From positions 1-64,000 of the forward strand of contig JAAEAF010002689.1 in NCBI GenBank assembly GCA_011037195.1: 64,000 nt of DNA, written 5' to 3'. A program made the position numbers and the translations under genes. Below are positions 57,640 through 64,000 of the stretch, piece by piece; the first letter of the stretch is position 1; each line of letters starts with the position of its first letter. The stretch comes from Triatoma infestans (taxonomy: Eukaryota; Arthropoda; Insecta; Hemiptera; Reduviidae). The notes below the pieces were generated by a model that had not been told where the DNA came from, made no database searches, and saw nothing but the letters and a program-made list of their open reading frames with translations.

Positions 57640-57785
57640 ATGTTGAATACTGTTTTTAAAACAGAGACACAATACTGCCAGGACTTTATAAGTAAATAGA
57701 AAATTAGGTAGCGAGAGATTGATTAAAGAGAAGGGTAGCAGTTGGTTGCTGACGCGTTATAACTGCTGTATAAACTTTTAGTCAG
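57640..57785 (-). repeat. inverted LTR B fragment
   Basis: GTTGAATACTGTTTTTAAAACAG, CTGCCAGGACTTTATA and GTTGGTTGCTGACGCG are the reverse complement of 57410-57620, producing a palindromic B-B junction. Confidence 0.75.
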
Positions 57786-58270
57786 CTTTGTTTTTTTACC
57801 CCTTCTCACAGGGGAGGATTTGAACTAACAAGAGAAGGCAATTCTTTCAAGAGAGACTAAATTCTGCACTCAAACCAGACAGTCTGAATTAGACATTGAA
57901 CCAAAACATTTATATCAGGAATCGCTCTCTTAAATTCAGTGTCAGTTTAAGTGTTAACATTTGAGTTTCAAACAGTTTATATATTTCATGTTATTTATAT
58001 AACTAGGTATTTGTTATAACTAGTTATTTGTTTCCTTATCTTGATAAGTTAATTCAAAATTCAAAAATCAATAATTATCTTGTAAATTTACTAATTTAAT
58101 ATATAGTTAAATTATTTATTTAAAAGAGGTTTTTATGCTCTATTTCTAATACTTCTATCTGTATCTCAAACATACACACTCACAAGCCCCTTTACAAAAC
58201 CGCTCGTGCTACAATATTACACGATAGCAATATGCGAAATTCTACTAATAGCAATAGGCGAAATTCTATG
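57786..58270. other. unassigned sequence
   Basis: No recognised features. A short repeat GCGAAATTCTA.TAGCAATA occurs twice near 58225-58270. Confidence 0.35.
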
Positions 58271-58276
58271 AGTGTT

Positions 58277-59143
58277 TGTATTGAAATCGATTATCGGATT
58301 CCAGAGGTAATGGAGTCAGATGTCTTGAAGAGGGATTGATGAGAAGAATAGGCGGAAGTTAGTTTAGAGATTTTAGAGAGTTATTACTTGAAATACTAAA
58401 CACTGAATTTACAAAAATAGACTATATTTTAACAATAATTTAAATGTGTTAATTGGTAACTACAGTTAATATGAAATGATAGAAATAAATAAATAATGTA
58501 ATAGATAAAACTACAAATAGTTTAAAATAATTTAAACTAAGATGCACAACTATGAAATGTTTCATAGAATGATAATAATTCTAAGTTAAACCTTGTATAG
58601 AGACGCGCTCGCGAAACTGAAGTATAACTGCTGCTGTACTGATCATTGAAACTGTAATGATATAATGATGTAGACTGAAGCTATAATGATTTAATGATCC
58701 CCTCCTCCAGTGGTACGAAGTTTATATTAGTATTACTCACACATTGACAGGCGTGTAAGTAGTACTCACACTAAGACATCTCTCGCAGTGTGCCGACCTT
58801 GATCAGGTCGGTGACCAGTGTGATTTAGGTCAGTGGCCAGATTTGGCGACAGATGGGTCGCCCATCGGTGATTTTCAAAGACTGATAGCCTTGAGTGTTT
58901 TGATGGCCCTTGTATGAAAGGAATATCGGTCATGTGGCTTCTGTACAATAATGATCCTTGTTTAAAAGGGTTTTATCGGTGCTTGTCTTTGACCGTGTTT
59001 TAAAAAGGCTTTTGTTTGGCGCGGCTCTTGTCTTGAAGACAGCGGCTGGCTGGGGCCATTTGTTATAAATTATCCTTTCTTCCTGTTATCTTTTGTGAAG
59101 ATAGCGGCTGGCTGGAGCCACTTGACATTGATACGAAATTACA
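58277..59143 (-). mobile_element. solo LTR A4 (family A), 867 bp
   Basis: 5-bp duplication GTGTT (58272-58276, 59144-59148). Minus-strand homology to A1/A3: GCGGCTGGCTGGAGCCAC, TTAGTGTGAG-type tract, GAGCGCGTC. A duplicated GATAGCGGCTGGCTGG-type unit at 59025-59120 makes it longer than A3. Confidence 0.82.
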
Positions 59144-59148
59144 GTGTT

Positions 59149-60688
59149 ATACGCCAGATTGATTATTTCTGAACAAACAAAAAATCGGAAGTGTTTCCAG
59201 GTTTAGAACGCTTCAGTGGTTTGCTAGAAACTGAAATGTTTCGTCCGTATTACAATGAACCTTTTTCAGGGTCGTACCAAAATAAGGCAAGATATTTTTT
59301 TACAAGGTAGGTTTTTTGTTTGTTTTTGTTTGAATAAAGCTGATCAAAAATATTTTAAATTTGCAACATCTTTAATCCTCGTTTGATTAAGTGTATAAGA
59401 ATATTTCGGAATGCATATTGGAAATAATTACTAATAATAAATATTTATACGAGCACCATAAGTTAATTATTACAATATAAGAAATTATCTTAACCACTTG
59501 GGGCTCTACCTGATTTCATAATCCATGTTTACGTAAAATTTTAAAACTTTCCATGCAATTTAATTTAATACAGCGATATTGATGAGAAACACGTAAGAAA
59601 AGTTAACTATCTATTTATCTTAATTATACTAAACTAATATTTTGAATTTTTCTTTTGTCCTTGAATTTCTTGTTGTTCTTTATCGGAAATTCTTATTAGA
59701 TTCCTCGCTTGACTGCTGTCAGTAATTTTTTGCCGTCCATTGTTATTGTTAAATATTATTCGGCTCTTAAAAAAAAAAAATTATCCCCTCAATATAAACA
59801 ATTTACTATCAAGTCTCTGAATAGTTTTATCATACATAATTATCATTTTAACAACATTTGATTTCATTCTTTAATATATTTTCTATAATTATTATGAATA
59901 TAAAATTGATTCACAGATAATTACTACTACGATATGTGCGTGTCACGAATATTAATGTAAAATGTACGACGAGTGTGGCTAATTGCGAGGGCCTTCCCCC
60001 CTCCTCACACACATAATATCTGTACATGTTTGCCTTTACAATATCTGACAGACAATATTGTCAGCTGTCACCTAGAGATTACAAATACGGTATTACATAA
60101 TCTTCTCTCCGTTATTTTGTTAATTGCAATTTAAACTATTATACAATTAATTAAATTAATAATGTTAAATAAAAAAATTTTTTGAATTTGAATTTCTTCA
60201 ATTTTCTTTTAATTTATTAATTGTTTTTATTTTGCAAATATTTAAAAATTAAAATAAAAATATAATTGATTTATTTACACGTGGTGTTTACATATTTATT
60301 ATTTGGAATTTCTATTTAAAGATATAATCGAGAGAACAATAGCCCGGGGTCAATAGAATTTTCTATTCAATAGCGCTATCATGCTGCCATATAATTATTA
60401 CAATAGAATTTATTTTTACAATAGAAATAATTAAAAGAAAAAAAAAAAAACAGAAATAAAAACAAATTAAAATTTAAAATTTGTACTTTATATTGTGTTC
60501 GTGTCAAATATCGTGTTTTCACAGGAAAAAAAAATATGTTTTGAGGTCTCCTAAGTCAGAAAAACTGTGAGTATATGGTGTTTTTTTGCATGTATGTTTT
60601 TGTTATATAGTGAATGTTAGAAGGAGAGTGAATTAGAGAGAATAGATTATAGAAAAATCAAAGTGCGAGGACTTTATAGTAAAAAAAA
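59149..60688. other. unassigned AT-rich sequence
   Basis: 60480-60560 has faint element C traces (GTGTCAAATATCGTGTTTTCAC, GAGGTCTCCTAAGTC). Otherwise no assignable feature. Confidence 0.4.
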
Positions 60689-61493
60689 TCTGGTGTGAAA
60701 CACTCACACAACATTCTCTTACTCCTGTTCTCAAAATTATAATTGACAAAGGTTTGTGTACCAAATATAACGAAATTCGTCGCAAAACTGAAAAAAATGT
60801 TCAGTAAAAGCGCACTTCCGGATTAATAATTTTCTTAAAACTTGGAATTTTGGCCATCTATTTGTTTCTAATTAATTTTGTTTGGATGATAGAATTGTAT
60901 AATCAACTATGATACCACTTTAGAGGAAGCTGCAACCCCACCCCTTTCCTAAAAGTGCCCTTAAATGAATTTTCCCAGAGAAATCTTTTAATTAAAAGTT
61001 ATAGATCTTTGTATGTTTAGTTTATATAACTTGTTTCAAGAAAATCGTTGGAGCAATTTTTGAGAAAATCGCGAAAAAATGAAAAAAATCATTTAGTTAA
61101 GTGGTAAAGTAAACGCATTTCCGGTTATCCGATTTTTTCAAACTCGGAATTTTAAATACATATTTAATTTTAATTAACATTATTTAGATGATAGAATTGT
61201 CTAATAAACTGAAATAGCAGTTTAGATGAAAACCTATAACCCCACCGCTCCTTCATAAGTGCCGTTAAATGAATTTTCCCAGAGAAATGTTTCAAATTAA
61301 AGTTGTACCTGTTAGTATGTGTAGTTGATATATCAAGTTTGAAGAAAATCGTTGGAGCGATTTTTGAGAAAATCGCAAAAACGTAAAAAAAAAACTAGTG
61401 AAGTGGTACTTCTGTTCACATACATACACACACACACACACACATACACACACGATTACAATACCTCCTCTTACTAGGAGTAAGAGAAAGTAA
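60689..61493 (+). repeat. element C copy with 3' internal deletion
   Basis: TCTGGTGTGAAACACTC start, two monomers, then GTGGTACTTCTG jumps directly to the CA tract (61424-61453) and the 3' palindrome CTCTTACTAGGAGTAAGAG plus AAAGTAA. Confidence 0.9.
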
Positions 61494-61494
61494 T

Positions 61495-61754
61495 AGAAGT
61501 TAGATAGCGAGAGAAATATAAAGAAACAGTCTGGCTGAGTAAATAAAAAGTAAGTAGATAGGTTGCTGACTAGGTTGTACTGTTGTAAAAACTGTCCTGA
61601 ACTGTCTGAGCTATCGCTCTATTTATATGAATCAAACTCTCTCATCCTAGTCTTGCCTAGTTAGGGAGGAGTAACTCACTTTTGATTCATTAAAATGTCT
61701 GCTTCTCCGCTCTTTCAGATCCTATGAATCTTTAATTATTCAGATCCCATTACA
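61495..61754 (-). mobile_element. LTR B7 (family B), truncated
   Basis: The minus-strand start TGTAATGGGATCTG is at the right edge; the left end merges with element C. Contains CTCCTCCCTAACTAGGCAAG on the minus strand, like other B copies. Confidence 0.65.
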
Positions 61755-61757
61755 GCA

Positions 61758-61925
61758 CTGATCAGCATAGCTCAATAAACAAAAATTGTAGAAAGTTAAA
61801 AACTTGATATTCATGGTATCTACAGGAAGTTAACAATCGAAATTCCTTAAACCGTAAATTATCACAAGATTTTACACTTTTTTTTTTTTGTTGCAATTTT
61901 CTTGAAAATGGCTCCAACGGTAGTT
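61758..61925 (-). repeat. element C fragment
   Basis: CAGCATAGCTCAATAAAC, TAGAAAGTTAAAAACTTGATA and GAAAATGGCTCCAACGG: a reverse 3' half. Confidence 0.7.
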
Positions 61926-62181
61926 TTAAGCAGTTGCAGATTATGACTTTGCCTTCACTGAATATACATTCAAGCTGGCTCTAAGGCAAAAAGGATGTAA
62001 TGATGCAGTCAGTCACCAGAGGAAAACAACACCAGTACAACATAAGAAACAAAGAAAATATTCACTTACAGAAATGCTTCCGAATGTTGTTTCTATAAGA
62101 ATATTTAATAAAATCCCAGTGAATATAAGACAGGTCGAATTAAGAAAATTCGAGACAATTAAAAAAAAAAATTATTACTAC

Positions 62182-62470
62182 TGTAGGGGTAGTGATCCCC
62201 CACCACTCATCCACTCTAGCGGAGAGAAACAGCCCCTCTCGCAAAGAGAGGAGATGCTCGGCCAGTATATATATATATGATGTAGGGGTAGTGAACCCCC
62301 ACCACTCATCCACTCTAGCGGAGAGAAACAGCCCCTCTCGCAAAGAGAGGAGATGCTCGGCCAGTATATATTATATGATGTAGGGGTAGTGAACCCCCAC
62401 CACTCATCCACTCTAGCGGAGAGAAACAGCCCCTCTCGCAAAGAGAGGAGAGGCTCGGCCAGTATATATA
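62182..62470. repeat. 98-99-bp tandem triplication
   Basis: Three nearly identical units, each with ACCACTCATCCACTCTAGCG and a CCCCTCTCGCAAAGAGAGG hairpin, then a TA run. Confidence 0.95.
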
Positions 62471-62705
62471 TATGAGAGATAGGCAATGAGACATCATTCA
62501 GATAGAATTCTGTTGATTTACACATCAGTTTAACATCGCTCCGTTCATATCTTCTTAGCCACGTCAGTCTGTCAGTTCAGTTAGTGTAAAGTCCTTGGCA
62601 GTCAGTCATATACATATATATCAATTATATATCTTAAACCAAATCTTAAGGTGTTATTTATCACTCATCAAGCAACAACCTACATCTCCTCACAACACCC
62701 TTACA
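62182..62705 (+). mobile_element. LTR D1 (family D), 524 bp, triplicated 5' module
   Basis: 4-bp duplication CTAC (62178-62181, 62706-62709). Starts TGTAGGGGTAGTGA, ends CAACACCCTTACA. The first ~98 bp is present three times in tandem, starting at 62182, 62281 and 62379. The final copy is followed by TAAAGTCCTTGGCAGTCAG, which also occurs (reverse) in D2. Confidence 0.85.
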
Positions 62706-62974
62706 CTACTAACGGTTTTTATTGCTTCAAAGAATTCATCGATGGCAAACTGGTGCACTGACGACTTTGAACTAAAGTGAAAATAGTTATTATTAAGAGT
62801 GTTTGTTGATGTTTAAAGTTCAGTGTTATAATTGAATATATCATAGTTAGCACACAATTATGCATAATAGTATATATATTACAGTCATTTAAAAACCTTG
62901 TTTATATTATAATGTATTGTTGTTGATGTGCCTTTTGTATGTTTATATGTTCAGGTAAATAAAGTTAAAAAAAC

Positions 62975-63105
62975 AAGAAGCTTTCACTTTTATTTGAAAA
63001 TTTCTCCGGGGAATTTCATTTCAAGGACAGCTTTGGAGGAAGTTGGTGTTAAATGTTTTCCTTTAAAGTGCTGTTTATTATACGATTCTAACCTCTACAA
63101 AAATT
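62975..63105 (-). repeat. element C monomer fragment
   Basis: CTTTTATTTGAAAATTTCTCC, AATTTCATTTCAAGGAC and TTTAAAGTGCTGTTTATTAT. Confidence 0.65.
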
Positions 63106-63645
63106 TTTTTTTTTCCTTTCGGCGCATCAACTTCTTTGTTATTAGCGCCCCTTTTCTTTTTCTACAACAACTGTTTTTCACTAGAGCTGTGATAGTGCTT
63201 GCCATACATGTTCTCGGGCATCCAAGACAACGTCTTTATTTCAAAGGCGGATGGAGCGGGATGGTAAGGGTTCATTCCTGTACTGTCTTCGCCTCTTGAC
63301 CATCGTACTTGCCGACGGGGCGGGGGGAAAGTCAGTTAGAATTGGGAACGTATAACATCCACCACTGCTTTTATATATATATTATAGACATATTTCCGCC
63401 ACTATATTTATATTTATACATTTATATAACGATAAAGCACTAGTATACGATAATAGTTAAAAATATATTAACAATAGATAATAGTTAAAAGATATTCTAT
63501 TTGTAACTTTTATCACCAATCTACACAATGTCATAGTTAAAAATTGCACATTAATTTGCCATCAAGGTAGGGAGGGCTGTTTGCATCATAGGGAAAGTAA
63601 TTTATAAATTTCCTTCGCCCATTAATGTTTTCTCTAATTTTGATA
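63106..63645. other. unassigned sequence
   Basis: Slightly GC-richer at 63180-63330, with no recognised frame; AT-rich afterwards. Confidence 0.35.
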
Positions 63646-63647
63646 TA

Positions 63648-64000
63648 CGAGGTGTGTAAATTAAGTAATGAGACTGATTTTGTAGTGTTCGATCTGGCAA
63701 CACTGGAGACGCGGCGCATGCGTGGTAGGGTAAGTAAACATCTGATACACGTCCAGTGCAAATTTGAAAATGCTAGAGTCGTTGCACTGTCCGTAGTGAC
63801 TTTTTTTTGTGAGCAAGGTGCGTTTTTCAGTGCGTTTTAAAAATGAGTGACATCAATTACGAGCAACGTTGTGCTATCAGGTTTTGCTTCAGACTTGGGC
63901 ACAGTGCAACGGAAACGTTTGAAAAACTGTGCCAGGCCTATGGAGACAATGTTTTGTCGAGAGCACAGGTTTTTAGGTGGTTTAAGTCGTTTGCAGAAGG
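63648..64000 (+). mobile_element. mariner-like element M4, 5' end, runs off the window
   Basis: TA at 63646-63647, then CGAGGTGTGTAAATTAAGTA, an end similar to but distinct from M2/M3. A 195-bp leader precedes the transposase start. The 3' half is outside the window. Confidence 0.8.
63843..64000 (+). CDS. mariner-type transposase, N-terminal part (partial)
   Basis: The frame starts at ATG 63843 and stays open for 52 codons to the window edge. It begins MSDINYEQRCAIRFCFRLGH, then SATETFEKLCQAYGDNVLS and RAQVFRWFKSFAEG. This is the first helix-turn-helix of a mariner transposase, which binds the inverted ends in the nucleus. The pattern EQR..IRF..LG.SA.ET...L..AYG....SR..VF.WFK.F..G is the family signature. 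No stop or frameshift is seen in the visible part. Whether the catalytic half is intact cannot be judged. The start was chosen because it is the first ATG after the leader and gives the usual N-terminus. Confidence 0.88.
   Translation, partial: MSDINYEQRCAIRFCFRLGHSATETFEKLCQAYGDNVLSRAQVFRWFKSFAE

Larger units (their letters stand above)
61950..62780 (+). pseudogene. CR1-like LINE C-terminus split by LTR D1
   Basis: The plus-strand frame reads KYSLTEMLPNVVSIRIFNKI (62055-62115) and PVNIRQVELRKFETIKKK, then stops at the LTR. Beyond it the same frame resumes with NGFYCFKEFIDGK (62710-62750). This matches the C-terminal pattern FN.(L/I)P..IR ... FK..LK ... FYS..EF(L/I)D seen in CR1-like LINEs. 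With the LTR and one CTAC copy set aside, the two halves are in the same frame. The upstream RT is not present. Confidence 0.7.

Noticed and set aside
62182..62470. Three ~98-bp direct repeats as a CRISPR-like array
   Set aside because: The whole unit repeats with no unique spacers and the repeats are an LTR module; the genome is eukaryotic.
62140..62525. Overlapping 60-115-codon frames over the tandem repeat
   Set aside because: They arise from the three identical LTR modules and show repeated peptide blocks without any known fold.

Overview
The window is AT-rich, non-coding animal DNA that reads as a graveyard of transposable elements. No host protein gene, rRNA or CRISPR array can be supported. 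The element set (mariner/Tc1 copies with TA target sites, jockey- and CR1-like LINEs, Penelope-like elements with a GIY-YIG domain, tRNA-derived SINEs, solo LTRs) suggests an arthropod, probably an insect or arachnid. The species cannot be fixed from sequence alone.

Layout. 0-8 kb: a mariner remnant, a LINE RNase H fragment, two Penelope-like copies (2.69-4.40 kb with GIY-YIG coding sequence, 5.21-5.93 kb non-coding) and an 884-bp internally deleted mariner. 8.9-20.5 kb: a solo LTR, then a dead LINE RNase H fragment at 11.3-12.25 kb that recurs in opposite orientation at 19.63-20.49 kb with the same disabling mutations. Between them lie copies of an abundant repeat called here element C, one interrupted by a LINE that is itself interrupted by an LTR. 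20.5-36 kb: two SINE families, a fold-back MITE, a 932-bp mariner derivative, a jockey fragment, two more Penelope copies and several solo LTRs. 36-52 kb: mostly element C, with LINE, SINE and LTR insertions. 52-64 kb: a jockey fragment carrying the second 932-bp mariner, nested LTRs, a CR1-like LINE tail split by an LTR, and at the right edge the 5' end of another mariner whose transposase frame is open to the last base.

Strongest observations. (1) The arms of four Penelope-like copies carry hammerhead-ribozyme-like cores (CUGANGA, short helix II, GAAA, ACCGGUC). (2) Element C, with more than 20 copies or fragments, has a TCTGGTGTGAAAC end, a subterminal inverted motif, two tandem ~285-305-bp monomers, a CA/TG microsatellite and a 3' palindrome. 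This resembles a non-autonomous Helentron-type family; no coding partner is present. (3) Target-site duplications are readable by eye for most insertions, so the nesting order can be reconstructed.

No genes here work together as a pathway. Where a coding frame survives it belongs to a mobile element, and almost all are frameshifted or truncated.
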